Shown: positions 22,804 to 34,448, counted from the first letter of the stretch. The stretch: 64,000 nt of DNA from Arbacia lixula (GCA_963669155.1 OZ022590.1:1596915-1660914); one strand, 5' to 3'. The notes: generated from the letters alone by a model not told the origin. Made by a program: numbers and translations.

Positions 22804-25800
22804 TATATCAGGCATCTACACTGTACATTCTGACTGTTGTACATTTATGTAAAATACATGTATTTACCCGTAGCCAAAATTGTTATGCAATATGCTTAAT
22901 CGCTACTACGATTTACTATGGTATTCAATTGCATAGTTTAGCTACTGTAAGTATACTGGGTATACTAGCCAGGCAGCAGACTAAAGCCAATGATTTTAAG
23001 AGAAGATGTTCTCTAGCCTTAAATTTGTCACTCAAGGAGAGTTTTGCCTGTTGAGAATAGTTTTCTCCTCCGGGCCTCTATGATTGATTATATACTGATG
23101 AAATATATCCGTATACAAAAGATGCACAGGTTTGAGTGGGTCGGTACAAATGATGTGCACAAGGTAACTTTGCATGGTTTAAACACACACGAACAGCTGA
23201 GTGTATTTTTACCATGGATGCCAAAGTGTGCACATAATTCTATGAGCTACAAAAAAAGGGTACAATATGTAATCAGTAGGTGATGAAAAAAATACTGAGT
23301 GCAGATTTGAAACTTTGCATCGTACATGTACATAATGTATGTATCTAAGGTAGATGTGGACATATTGTGCACAAGACTTATACAGAATGTTACAAATTTA
23401 TGTGTACAGTGTACTTCCAAATGACTTGATAAAACTGGTGTCCCTTTTGCATGTAAAAAAAAATGTGAAAGAAAATACTGAAAGTAAAGAATATACCGTA
23501 TCAGACTTTCTCTCAATAACAGAGATGGAAAGTGATTAATACTGAAATAATAGCGATTGCTAGATTTTAAGGAGGTTTTGGGCTGGTCGTCCGAAACGTA
23601 TAAATCTTAGCTCTGGAGATCGTGATACACTATAGTCTACACCACAGTACATGCGTTCAATGGGAACATGCCCGTGGTCCGCCCACTGACAGGCGCAATA
23701 TGATTATGAATGTAGACTGTGGCCGGTAGGTTTTAGACGTAAACATGGAATCTGGATAGTTATTCAGTTTTCCTAAAAAGGTTTTTGAGGCTAAGACTGT
23801 AAGGTTTCACACTCGTTATTGTTGGGTATACTGCTGATTCCTGCCGAGTTTCACGGCTATTGCAAATGGGACACCCTGTCTTTAAATAAACACAATTTTG
23901 CAGAGGTTTGCATAGCGTTGTGCAGTCTACACATTAATTAGATGGCAAACGTGTCCAGTTGTTCATGCTGTTTTTATCATGGAAAGGACAATGCCTGTGT
24001 CAATGGACAGTGTGCATTATTTGATAGATTGGATTCTGCAATTAAGGTCACTACTTCAATTTAGATATTTGACTGGGACTCTCTATTGATTGTAAAATGC
24101 AAAAATTGGAGTTCATAATTTCTTCTTTCTGAAACAAGGTCTGTCTATTTTCAGAGGGATGCGAGTATGAACATAACCCAGTTTTGATTAAAATATTGTG
24201 AATGGTTAAGTTATGTTTATTCCATTTTAAAGCAATATTTGTAGTGTATACTGTACTACATTTGTATGCATACTGTGTAGAATGTAAGGCCCATTGGAGG
24301 TTCTACATAATAGACTGTGTCTATCTCTATTACAATGATGACGAAGATTGTCATAGAACCAGCTCACAGAATAATGTGTATGAATTTATTCAGTCATTAA
24401 TGTCCAGTGTCATCGGAATCTTAGGTGTTTTCACCACGACATGTCTACACTGCTACAAGGTTATACCTGTAGAGCATTCTCTTATTTGTTTTGAGTAAGA
24501 TTACATGACAAAATATACTTTTTTTTTCAGCAAGCACAGCGTGTTTACTATGATGACCACAAAATAGATTTAATTCAGGGATAATAAGGGGAATATTTAT
24601 GGTAATTATCTGTCAGTCCTTTCATTGCCCTTTCTACTCTGACAATCAATCTAAAATTGATTTCCTTGATACGCTGCAGGAGAACTTTACACAAGCATGT
24701 CGAGCTAGGAGAAGTCAGTTTTTTTAACCTGGAGCATGCGTGGGGGGAGTTGATGGGTTTGCACGGAACACTCCAAAGAGAAAGAATCATACCGGTGAAT
24801 ATTGTGCATATATGCAGAGATGATTTGTCACACACAGTGTACTCATTTGAGCTTTGAAGTTAGCGTGTGTCATTTCAGAAGATTCAATTCCTGGCTTGAC
24901 CGCCTCCAGGCAGGTCGTGGTTCAGAGGAGGGGAGAGAGAAGAGAGACAAGCTTGCGGAGATTCGTATCGTGGCGCCAGTGTGCGTGGGGGGTGGGATGG
25001 GAGGGGTGCCGTAGGCTTGCGATTGCTGCAGTTGGTGGGAAATTAATGGGGTGTGGTGGGGTGGGGAAACCTTAAGGGTGGTGGTGGTAATGAAGGTATG
25101 GGAGGAGGTGGGTGGGGGGTGGGGGGTAGGGGTGTTGAATTGAATGGAAGATGGTCAGGGGAGAGGTGGTTGATTATCTAAAGAATACTTGGAGTATGGA
25201 TACTACCACGATTGTGATGGAGGGCCTAAAGGGAATTTCTAGTAAAGGTGGAGGAAGGGGTTATTATGGAGGGGGGGGGGGCAGGGGGAATTTGAAAGTG
25301 AAGTAACAAATTACTGGCTTTTTCAGAGATGCCATGTACAGATAAAATAATAATGGATGAATGAACTTTATAGAAGAATGGATGAGGGGGGAAGGGGAGG
25401 GGGGGAAGGGGGAGGTCGATAGTACATGTACTATATCTGTTTTACCACGGAATGGACAGTGTAACTGTACATGCATGGAAAAGGCAAATTAGATGTAGAT
25501 CTGGGAGCCTAAACTGACAATTTCAGGGTGGGGGGGGGGGGAGAGAAAAAGACATCTTCCGTGTACAGAGCATACATCTACATTGTACATGTATCTACAG
25601 GGGCTGCTCTTGAGGCATTATTTTACGAGACGAGCACCTGGCAAGAAAAAACAGTGCACTAGGTCTTTTTTTTGGAATTGTGGGGGCTACACTTTTTTTT
25701 AAATGAGGGGCGGGGGAGGGAAAGCATTCATGGAAGTGCATAGACATATAGGAAAGACAGGGAAGATTGATGGGATCCGGGAAACATGGTAGCAAGTGAA

Positions 25801-26284
25801 TGCTTGTACATGTGCATTATTATGATTGTTAAGGCATTGATTGGTTTTATAGTTCTCATTCTCAGAGGAGGGAAGGGGGAGAAATATAAAGTACAAGTGG
25901 GCAAGTTATGCGCCTTGGACAACATTACTGTAGGGGGAGGGACACGGGAGTGAGAAAAGTGACAGGTAGAGATGAAAGATAGAGGGAATAAGAGGTTATC
26001 AGGCAGAGATAGCCGGGAGGAGGACAGGGGGATGTATGCCAGTGTGATTTCCCAGTGGTGTGTCTACTGTGCGGACCTGCTTGTTTTGGCTGGGGTGCTT
26101 GCTACACTGCAAACATGGAGTGTGCCTTCAAACAATCACCTTGCTTCCAGGCCTTTCCAGGGTGTAACCTACATTTCTGGTCCAAACTCTACAATACACA
26201 GGGTCTGGCTGCAGTAGACTAACAGCACTGTATCTTGTTTTCTCTGGCTTGAAGGTTGGATTAGGAGAATAATAATAATGCTTG
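22804..26284. other. No gene seen; G-rich stretch
   Basis: AT-rich to about 24850, then a purine/G-rich stretch to 26000 with G runs near 25270, 25390 and 25532. Small open frames lack domains. Confidence 0.45.
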
Positions 26285-26288
26285 CTTC
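26285..26288. other. Target-site duplication, left
   Basis: CTTC directly before the LTR. The same four bases follow the other LTR at 36546-36549. Confidence 0.8.
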
Positions 26289-26348
26289 TGTAACCCGTTT
26301 TCGTGGTGGGTGCTTACATCAAATATGTAGGGGATACAAGAGCTGAGT

Positions 26349-26408
26349 CTGTAAAAGGAGGAGGCAAAGAAGATGGTGTTGAGATGTCAGAAATCGTGGA
26401 CGGACTGC
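26349..26408 (-). repeat. 60-bp intra-LTR direct repeat, distal copy
   Basis: Identical to 27976-28035. On the element strand it ends in a pyrimidine-rich tract and TTTTACAG, followed by ACTCAG, so it looks like a splice acceptor. The same pair occurs in the other LTR (34534-34593 and 36161-36220). Confidence 0.9.
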
Positions 26409-27975
26409 CTTTATTAACTTCCTCTTAATAAACAACCAATAAACAATAACACAAATATGATATGATAAAACACAATAATAATATCACACATTACAGAACA
26501 GTAAAACCAACCCTAGCTTTCTTTAACAGATTGAACGTGATTTAACTTAACCCAACAAATATTAACATAATACTAACCCCAGGTTGTTCCCTTTAATCTA
26601 TTCATCTACCTTCTATAACCTGAATTAAACAATCCTTTGCTGTGCTAAACCCCTTTCGCACGTTATCACTTTGTTCATCTCATTAATTTACATCTTATAA
26701 TATCGCCCCTTTAATCCTTGATCCTCTTTAAAAGTATAGTTAATTCTTATAGCTAGTCCTTTAACTCATAAGCATAAACTGACAACTGATCTGATTCTAT
26801 TCTTCTCAAATATACCAGAGAAATAATAACGAAACGTAAAACAAAGAATATAAATTCATATGTGAGTAATATAACACAACGGAACTAAAACTTGCGCGCA
26901 CTACATTCTAAATAACTGTACCCCTTTTTACAACACATGCTAATAAACAGCCAGGGCGACCACTGATTTACGTCGTCTGTAAGAGAGAGGGGGGGGGGGG
27001 TGTACGCGAGTAAACTATCGCTGGTACCAGCTCAAAAATAACCAAGACAATCTCCTCCCTCTTCATACAAGTTTGAGTAATTCCCTCTCATTTGTATACG
27101 GCACAGAAAAAGAGGAGCGAGAGCGTAATTCCTCTTTTACCCAAGTGGAGAAGAAACATAAAAGAACGTGTGTTCTCTCCCAAAACTCTTCGGACATTCC
27201 TTCTTCCAAAACGACCACCCATTATCGCCTTATCTTTGTGCGAGAGCGCTCCGGTTATTTCTGCGTATTGCATGAATCATACTGGCCTAGTTCTAACTTC
27301 AGACCGTCAATCTGACCGCTTTACCATTACACTAACCTAACGAAATCCTTTCACAATTTATCATGGAATATACTACTAAACAGTAATAGCACACATCATT
27401 TATATGTTTGAACATAGTAATACATAATCGTACTGACTTAATAACGAACAATTTATGGTAAACAATACATGATACAAAGTAGTAGCCGATTTAGGGTCTG
27501 CGCCACAGGCTAGGTGCGGAGTCGCGTGCGCTCCGGACAAGAAACTTTCCTTCTATCCCCATCTCAACTATATACCATTTATCGCTAATTTCCATCTTAA
27601 ATATATATTCTTACATCATGCAAAATACATCTATTGAATCCTTAATACATAATACACAATATATGAATAAAGCGGCACTTGTACCTGTCACGGAACTTAG
27701 TAAAATTAACATTATAAGCGAGATATATATACCACTTGTTGAGAGTACAAATTACTTTCATTTTAGCTTCGACAGCGTATTATACTTTTGACGGAGCGGG
27801 GGTAAGACAAAGGAGGAATACCAATATCCTAAGGTGAATTTCTTCGTCTAAATATCATATCACACAATCACCCAAACAATGCAACTCATGGGTATAAATG
27901 ACCGCATTTATATAACGAACATGATGAATACATACGAAATATAAAGTTATGAATATAAAAAGGGTGATAATTTAC

Positions 27976-28035
27976 CTGTAAAAGGAGGAGGCAAAGAAGA
28001 TGGTGTTGAGATGTCAGAAATCGTGGACGGACTGC
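27976..28035 (-). repeat. 60-bp intra-LTR direct repeat, proximal copy
   Basis: Identical to 26349-26408. On the element strand it is followed directly by GTAAAT, so its end reads CAG|GTAAAT, a good splice-donor context. Confidence 0.9.
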
Positions 28036-28360
28036 GATGAGTAGTCCGACCGACAGGATTTCTGAACATCCGGTGGAAATATTTTAGTCCAAGCTGCTTA
28101 TAAATGATGACTTTTGATTGTTTCCTCGCTAGTTATTTATATGAAGGGAACAATATTTTATTTCTTCCTGGACATATTATTTAAAAGGCGATATACGATG
28201 GGTTGTACATTTATAAAATAAAAGACACTGATTAATCTACATATTTGGTCACGTGGCTATCCTTCTAGAATGTTCTGACCGGTGGGGGTAGGGGCTAGTG
28301 ATTCAGGGTGTGGCATGCCTCTACCAAGTGACTAGTCTTCACTCCAGTCACCTGGTTACA

Positions 28361-28374
28361 CCCTCCCCTCCTTT
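28361..28374 (-). other. Polypurine tract (plus-strand primer)
   Basis: On the element strand AAAGGAGGGGAGGG abuts the TGTAACC start of the 3' LTR. This is the expected position and composition of the polypurine tract that primes plus-strand DNA synthesis. Confidence 0.9.
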
Positions 28375-28538
28375 GAAACTATGCCGTCCCGGCATAACAC
28401 CACATTAAAACAACATAATAATGTAATAATATACAAATGAACATATTGGAATATCGAATTTTCGATACTCATAATCACCATACTTAATATTTTCATCATT
28501 AGACTACCATGTTTACATATACATATGGACCGAACCCT

Positions 28539-31500
28539 CTACACCATGCCTAACCTCGCTCTGGCCGCTGCCATCGCAGGACTCTTCCACCGCGCCCATA
28601 ACCTTTTTCCGGCAGCGAGCTTACGCTGGTATACCGTTAACGCATTTATATTACCCATAGACCCATAGTTCAGCCTATCGACTGGGGGTCGCGTCCGGTA
28701 GCTCCTACGCGGCGGGGGTTCATCATCGAGACTATTTGGGGTCTCGACTGGGACGGGGTCTGGGACACTTCCCGGGGTCGGGTCGGGGACATGGGTAGGG
28801 ACGTGGGCAGAGGTAGGGTCAGAGACGGGGTCATCCTGGGCAACACGCGGTTCCAGGGCCTGTAGCTCGTCGTCCGATTGGTGGGGCGCGTCGATCGGGC
28901 CTTCCGTCCGAGTGGGGTCATTGGGTGGGGTTACCGAGGGAGAGTTAGCTAATCGTGTGGGTGTGGCTGGACCAACGTCAGATAGTGATTCGTCCTCACT
29001 CCTGAAGACAACTCGCTCCCGAGCTCCTTCCGGGTTCTGCCGAAAGATGTTGTGGTCCTCTGGGATGAGTACTAAATCATCGCCGGTCGTTAAATCATCT
29101 CGTAGAGGTGCGGGGGTATTACCTGGAGGGGTTGTGTCACTGGGTTGAGGTATGACGGAGGGTGTGGGTTCTTCGTCTGATGGCATGGGAAGGAACATGC
29201 AGGGGGCAAGCAGATTGCGGTGTACAGTCCGCTCCTTCTTGGTATCCGGGCGTTGAATGACATACACCGGGAGGTTAGGGTGCTTACTAAGAACGACGTA
29301 GGGTGTTGACTCCCATTTATCGGCCAGCTTACGCCCGCCCGTGGTCTTGTCCATAACTAGTACCCTGTCTCCCGGTTGCAGTGGGGCAACCTTCGCCTTC
29401 TTGTCGAATTGGGCTTTCTGGCGCTGCTTCGCCGCCGCGGATTGGCCCGCTGCCAAATCATATGCCGCCCGCAGGTCCGAACGGAACTTAGCCACGTAGT
29501 CATCGTACCCCTGCTCCTCTTCTGTCGGCACTCCCAGTCCGAAAATGACATCGACAGGCAGGTTTGGGTGTCTCCCGAACATCAGATGGAAGGGCGCAAA
29601 CCCCGTCGATTCGTGAGTGGTGGCGTTGTAGGCGTGGGTCAGGTGACCCAAGTGTTCTTTCCAGTCCACCTTCTCCGACGGTTCGAGGGTTCCGATCATG
29701 TCAATCAGAGTGCGATTGAAACGCTCGGTGGTGCCATTCCCTTGCGGGTGGTAGGGGGTGGTCCGACTCTTTTGGATCCCTGCCACTTTGCAGAGCTCGG
29801 CAATCAGCCGACTCTCAAAGTTCCGGCCCTGATCCGCATGGATCCGTCTGGGGAACCCATAGTGCACAAAGAAATGCTTCCAAAGAGTCCTGGCCACAGT
29901 GGCGGCATGCTGATCCCTCGTGGGATAGGCCTGCGCATACCGCGTGAAGTGATCAGTCACCACCAAGACGTTCTCAACCCCACCCTTTGACTTATCGAGC
30001 TTCAAGAAATCGATGCACACCAACTCAAGTGGCTCTGTTGTGTGGATGCTGGAGAGGGGCGCACGGTTCCCAGAAGTCGGCGTCTTCCTGAGACAGCATC
30101 TTCTGCATGTCACGCACCATGCTCGAATGTCACCAGCCATCTTCGTCCAGAAGAACCGCTGCCTGACGGTGTCCAGCGTCCGCTCAAATCCTGGATGCCC
30201 GATATCGTCATGGAGGTGTTGCAGGACGAGTTTATGGTGTTTGCGTGGGAGGACTAGTTGAAGTCTTGTTTTCCCTCCTGGTTCTTGGCTCCGCCGGTGC
30301 AATACGCCATTCTTCATCGTCAGCCTGTGGTATTGTCGGGCAAGGAGTCGAGTCAGGGGAGTGCAGTCAACGAGGTCATTCCTTCCAGGCTTTTCCCCAC
30401 GCTCAACGAAAGAGATTACTTCTGCGATGTCGGGGTCTGAACGCTGCTGGCGTGCCAGGGTTTCACTTGACATGGTGTCGATGGAGGATGTGCTGTAGCT
30501 GTCAGCAACAAGGGTCGCAGTTAGCTGTGGGCCAGTGGGAGAGGTGGGGTCTTCTACAATCTGAGCACCTTGGAAAACGGCGTTCACTACTACTTCGGAC
30601 CGCAGGTGATGTCCTCCGTCGTGCTCTTGGTCTTGTTCCGGGGGTGGGTACCTAGAGAGCGCATCTGCAGCAGCATTTGTCCGGCCACTTCGATATTCGA
30701 CACTGAAGTCGAAGTCCGCCAGCGCAGATACCCATCGTTGTCCCGTGGCATCCAGCTTCGCCGAGCTGGTCACATACAGCAGGGGGTTGCTGTCTGTCAG
30801 GACGTGAAACCGGCGGCCCAGCAGGTATTCCCGGAACTTATCCACCACAGCCCACTTCAGCCCGAGGAACTCGAGCTTATGAGCAGGGTATTTCATCTCC
30901 GACTTTGTGAGACTCTTGCTGCCGTACGCGATGACCCGCTTGGTCCCGTCTTGTGTCTGGCTAAGTACTGCACCTAGCCCCAAACCAGACGCGTCTACCT
31001 CGAGCTGGAAGGGTTGTTCGAAATCTGGGAAGCCGAGGAGAGGGGGACTGGTCAGACGAGCTTTAAGTGTTGTGAAAGCCAGCTCGCACTCGTCTGTCCA
31101 AATGAAGGGAGGGGGAGGCTTCCGGGATCTCCTTCTTGGGCCACCTTCAGTTAGGTGGAACAGAGGACCAGCTATTTTGGCATAGCCTGGCACAAAGCGC
31201 CGGTAATACCCCGTGAACCCGAGGAACTGACGAACCTCCTTGATGTCTCGGGGTCGTGGCCACTCCTCAACTGCTCTAGTCTTTTCCGGGTCTGTCTCGA
31301 TGCCATCCGCGCTGATGATGTGACCGAGGTACTTGACTCTCTCCTGGAGGAGGTGACACTTCCTGGGCTTTAATTTGAGTCCATGAGACCGGAGACGCTT
31401 GAGGACGAGTTCGAGCCTCTCCAGGTGCTCCTCAAATGTGGACGAGAACACAACGATGTCGTCGAGGTAGATCAATAGAGACTCAAAGTTTTGGTCACCC

Positions 31501-32972
31501 AGACACGCCGTCATCAGACGTTGGAAGGTAGCCGGAGCGTTCTGCAGACCAAACGGCATCCGGACGCATTCGTAGAGGCCCATCGGGGTCGTAAAGGCTG
31601 TCTTCTGACGGTCCTCTTCCTTCACTTTGACCTGCCAGTAGCCACTGGTAAGATCAAGTGTGGTGAAGTACTTGGCTTTCCCGAGGGCATCCAGGGCGTC
31701 GTCGAGTCTTGGCAGAGGGAATGCGTCGCGTCGGGTCTTACTGTTCAGGCGTCTGTAGTCCACACACAACCGGATGGTGCCATCCTTCTTGTGGACCACG
31801 ACGATGGGAGACGCATACGGGCTGCTGCTCTTTTGGATCACCCCCGCTGCCTCCATCTCTTGTAGGTGACGGCGGACCTCCTGGAACTGGGCGGGTGGGA
31901 TGCGTCTGTAGGGGAGGCGGAAGGGCTCTTCATCGACGAGAGGGATTTCATGGTCGACTCCAGAGGCGCAACCATAATCAAAGTCGTGCTTGGAGAACAC
32001 GTCAGCATATTCGTTCAACAGCCGGTTCAACTCGATCTGCTCCGACTCATCCTTAAACGAGGAGGAAGAGATATCAAGGTCGGGGATTGGGGAAGGGGTG
32101 CCTACTTGGGTCGCTGCCATAGCAGCCTGGGTACCATTTAACGATGTAGGGTGACGCTCTGTGGCACAAGCCACGTAGAGGTGTGCAAGGGTCGTACCTC
32201 GACGAATAGTCAGGTTGTGGTTGGAGGGGTTGCTTACCTGGATTGGCACACTCTTGCCCTGGCCCACGTCCACCAAGGTGCGGGTGACGATGAGCTTCGA
32301 GCGCAACTGCGGGTTGTGGACTTCCTCCACCAACGCTGTACACCTGGGCAGGTCACGCGCCCTGCAATGCAACTCCAGCCGTTCGCCTGGTCGTACTATC
32401 TGTGTCTTTCCTTGGTAGGACACTGAAGCTAGGAAGCCTTGGGCATCACCCGGGAGCGCCTGCTCCATTGCACTACATGCCGCAAACCAGGCCTTGTGCG
32501 CCGTCCTGAGCTGAGAGAGGTACGTGGACCCGTGTGCGCACCTCTCATCTCGTTGTGCCACACGTATCACGTTTGTCCCGATGAGTCCTTCGATTCCCGG
32601 GCCGTAGCTTCCCGCTGGGACGATCAGGGCTGGTACGCGATGATACGTGCGGCCGAGGCACTCAATGGTGATGGGTATTACACCTTGATGAGGGAGCAAA
32701 TGACCTCCGGCGCCACTGATTCCTACGCTGGAGTCGGAAGGGGTGATATCCTTCAGCTCGGGGTGGGACATGACAAAAGAGGCAGCTATGGTAGTGACTT
32801 GCGACCCCGAGTCTATTAATGTTACACATGGCCTTCTATTGACCATGACGGTGTCGACATTTACCGGACCGATGACAGGGAGGGGCGGGGGATTGGGAGG
32901 GGGGTCGGATTTATCTTTTGATATGCCCGCATCATGCCGCTCTACATCCGGCGCGGGCCTTGCCCGTTTAAA
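28539..32972 (-). CDS. pol: Gypsy Pol polyprotein (PR-RT-RH-IN)
   Basis: The frame is open from 32993 and entered by -1 frameshift at 32966-32972; an internal ATG at 32846 gives 1435 residues. Numbering from that Met: aspartic protease D-S-G at 12-14; reverse transcriptase about 290-490 with YLDD at 460-463; RNase H about 610-730 with D618, E659, D685 and D728; integrase zinc finger H879/H884/C911/C914; integrase core D946, D1005, E1041 (D-35-E); then a GPY/F-like region near 1160-1195. A Pro/Asp-rich tail of about 230 residues carries no chromodomain. All catalytic residues are present and no stop interrupts the frame. The products would mature the polyprotein, copy the RNA and integrate the DNA. 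The finer lineage within Ty3/Gypsy is not assigned. Confidence 0.97.
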   Translation of the reverse strand, partial: FKRARPAPDVERHDAGISKDKSDPPPNPPPLPVIGPVNVDTVMVNRRPCVTLIDSGSQVTTIAASFVMSHPELKDITPSDSSVGISGAGGHLLPHQGVIPITIECLGRTYHRVPALIVPAGSYGPGIEGLIGTNVIRVAQRDERCAHGSTYLSQLRTAHKAWFAACSAMEQALPGDAQGFLASVSYQGKTQIVRPGERLELHCRARDLPRCTALVEEVHNPQLRSKLIVTRTLVDVGQGKSVPIQVSNPSNHNLTIRRGTTLAHLYVACATERHPTSLNGTQAAMAATQVGTPSPIPDLDISSSSFKDESEQIELNRLLNEYADVFSKHDFDYGCASGVDHEIPLVDEEPFRLPYRRIPPAQFQEVRRHLQEMEAAGVIQKSSSPYASPIVVVHKKDGTIRLCVDYRRLNSKTRRDAFPLPRLDDALDALGKAKYFTTLDLTSGYWQVKVKEEDRQKTAFTTPMGLYECVRMPFGLQNAPATFQRLMTACLGDQNFESLLIYLDDIVVFSSTFEEHLERLELVLKRLRSHGLKLKPRKCHLLQERVKYLGHIISADGIETDPEKTRAVEEWPRPRDIKEVRQFLGFTGYYRRFVPGYAKIAGPLFHLTEGGPRRRSRKPPPPFIWTDECELAFTTLKARLTSPPLLGFPDFEQPFQLEVDASGLGLGAVLSQTQDGTKRVIAYGSKSLTKSEMKYPAHKLEFLGLKWAVVDKFREYLLGRRFHVLTDSNPLLYVTSSAKLDATGQRWVSALADFDFSVEYRSGRTNAAADALSRYPPPEQDQEHDGGHHLRSEVVVNAVFQGAQIVEDPTSPTGPQLTATLVADSYSTSSIDTMSSETLARQQRSDPDIAEVISFVERGEKPGRNDLVDCTPLTRLLARQYHRLTMKNGVLHRRSQEPGGKTRLQLVLPRKHHKLVLQHLHDDIGHPGFERTLDTVRQRFFWTKMAGDIRAWCVTCRRCCLRKTPTSGNRAPLSSIHTTEPLELVCIDFLKLDKSKGGVENVLVVTDHFTRYAQAYPTRDQHAATVARTLWKHFFVHYGFPRRIHADQGRNFESRLIAELCKVAGIQKSRTTPYHPQGNGTTERFNRTLIDMIGTLEPSEKVDWKEHLGHLTHAYNATTHESTGFAPFHLMFGRHPNLPVDVIFGLGVPTEEEQGYDDYVAKFRSDLRAAYDLAAGQSAAAKQRQKAQFDKKAKVAPLQPGDRVLVMDKTTGGRKLADKWESTPYVVLSKHPNLPVYVIQRPDTKKERTVHRNLLAPCMFLPMPSDEEPTPSVIPQPSDTTPPGNTPAPLRDDLTTGDDLVLIPEDHNIFRQNPEGARERVVFRSEDESLSDVGPATPTRLANSPSVTPPNDPTRTEGPIDAPHQSDDELQALEPRVAQDDPVSDPTSAHVPTHVPDPTPGSVPDPVPVETPNSLDDEPPPRRSYRTRPPVDRLNYGSMGNINALTVYQRKLAAGKRLWARWKSPAMAAARARLGMV
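32925..32972 (-). promoter_or_regulatory. -1 programmed frameshift signal
   Basis: On the element strand the heptamer TTTAAAC (32972-32966) reads U UUA AAC in the gag frame. After a 7-base spacer (GGGCAAG), GCCCGC (32958-32953) pairs with GCGGGC (32930-32925). Inside it GCCG (32952-32949) pairs with CGGC (32939-32936). The gag UAG lies in the loop. This is the canonical layout for -1 ribosomal frameshifting, and pol is exactly in the -1 frame. Confidence 0.85.
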
Positions 32973-33967
32973 TGGTGGGCGTGATGGAGGGCGTCATCTT
33001 GATTTGTAGCTATGTTGCGGGGACGGGGTCTTCGAGTTGGGCAGTCCCTCCTCCAATGCCCAAGTTGGCCGCACTCCCAGCAGTCTCCAATAGGGGGTTG
33101 AGGCGCGCGGGATGTCCTTGGAGGTGGCCGGGCCTCTAGCGCCGCCAAGCGTGCCTCCAGCGACAGCAACCTGCTGCTTGTCTCCTCCTGCTGCCTGGTG
33201 AGCCCCTTTAGCACCTGCACAACCTCCTCCTGTGACCTGCTCACCATGAGAAGCGCGTTCTCATCATTCGATGTTGTCGACGAGGGCACAGCAGCACCTT
33301 GCGAGTGGAGGTTGGCCTGTCTCCGGGGGCGTGATGGTCGTTCCCGGGCGAACAGCCGCACTTCTGCCCTCAGGTCCTTAAAGGACATGAGGTGAGGGCG
33401 CATCAGTGCCAGACGACACCTCAGCTCCTCGTCCCTCAGGCCCCTCATGAATTGAGTACATAGTACAGTGTCCCGATGGCCTTCGGGTACCGCCGTCGGG
33501 TGTTCGTGGTGAATTCGCTGGAACAGCGCCTCCAGCGAGATTCCAAACGATTGGGCGCTCTCCCCCGCCCGTTGGGTTCTCTCATAGAACGTGGCGAAGG
33601 GGTCCACGCTCTCCGCATCCCCGTACTCCGCCCGCAACTCTTTGAATGCCTCCTCTACCGTCTGGTCCTCCGAGGCGATATTGAGGACCAGCCGGCGCGC
33701 CTCGCCGCTCAGGTTCCTCACCACGGTGGGGAAGCGCATGTGGCTCGGGGTGTTCGTCGCGGCCAGGAAGAACTCCAAATCCCTGACCCAGTCCTCGACG
33801 CCAACTTTGGAGTCCCTCCCATTGAAAACCTGGACCCCCCTAACTTGGGTAAAAGAGGTGGGGGCGTGGGGTGGGGGTGGGGGTGTAGGGTAGGGGCCCC
33901 CCTGGGATCCCGACGAATCGACCGGTCCCCCCTCAATATCTATCTGCGCTCCTTCATGGGTCGACAT
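32942..33967 (-). CDS. gag: Gypsy Gag protein
   Basis: 341 residues from the ATG at 33967 to TAG at 32942-32944. It has a Pro-rich N-terminal segment, then a helical capsid-like region about residues 45-210 starting VQVFNGRDSK, similar in style to PNMA-type Ty3 Gags. A predicted coiled coil follows at about 245-280. A CCHC zinc knuckle (CWECGQLGHWRRDC, about 296-309) is followed by an Arg-rich tail. Gag builds the virus-like particle and packages RNA. Its last codons overlap pol by about 50 nt at the frameshift site. Confidence 0.95.
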   Translation of the reverse strand: MSTHEGAQIDIEGGPVDSSGSQGGPYPTPPPPPHAPTSFTQVRGVQVFNGRDSKVGVEDWVRDLEFFLAATNTPSHMRFPTVVRNLSGEARRLVLNIASEDQTVEEAFKELRAEYGDAESVDPFATFYERTQRAGESAQSFGISLEALFQRIHHEHPTAVPEGHRDTVLCTQFMRGLRDEELRCRLALMRPHLMSFKDLRAEVRLFARERPSRPRRQANLHSQGAAVPSSTTSNDENALLMVSRSQEEVVQVLKGLTRQQEETSSRLLSLEARLAALEARPPPRTSRAPQPPIGDCWECGQLGHWRRDCPTRRPRPRNIATNQDDALHHAHHLNGQGPRRM

Positions 33968-34448
33968 TTTTGACAATATGTGGTATATATATATATATAT
34001 ATATCTATGTAGATTTATAAATAGGGGGATATACCAAGGGGCACTGTATGGGAGTATGGTTTAAGGAAGTAACGGTATTATATAAACAACGAGACAAAAC
34101 AGGCGATTCTTGTCGTGAACAACGGTGCTACCAGTACAAAGTACAAATTGATTATTGCTATATCACGTATTATCAAAATACTGAGCTCGATCCAAACCAA
34201 TAACCTTGCTTGTCGATTAACAGCTTACACATAAATCATAACATATAACACGAATACGCAAGCTTCCTACCACTCTTGTACTAGATTAATTAACATAAAT
34301 ACATATAATACTGCATCCAGCGAAGCCTGCTCTAATTCGTCACGGAAATCACCTGGTCTGGGGCCGCCTGTCAGTGGTGGAACACGGTCGTGTGTCCTTC
34401 TTCCTTCTCGTTCGCCTTCCTGCTTTAACAGACTCTTGACAGTCCGTC
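33968..34448 (-). other. Retrotransposon leader (5' UTR)
   Basis: Between the PBS and gag. It contains a short (TA)n run at about 33988-34004 and an open frame of about 65 codons at 34267-34470 that has no ATG at its head. This is probably where RNA packaging signals lie; none can be identified by eye. Confidence 0.7.

Larger units (their letters stand above)
26289..28360 (-). repeat. 3' LTR of the Gypsy element
   Basis: 2072 bp. In element orientation it begins at 28360. It holds a TATAAG-like box near 28100, a CACGTG E-box near 28252, the 60-bp repeat at 28035-27976, the second 60-bp copy at 26408-26349, and an AATAAA next to that copy (26409-26414). The G run at about 26991-27000 is shared with the other LTR. 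Confidence 0.97.

Noticed and set aside
27073-27340. Open frames inside the LTR, repeated at 35258-35525
   Set aside because: Same sequence in both LTRs, no recognised protein, mutually overlapping on both strands.
28912-32819. Plus-strand open frames of up to 204 codons across the pol region
   Set aside because: They are antisense shadows of the intact minus-strand pol, whose catalytic motifs are unmistakable.
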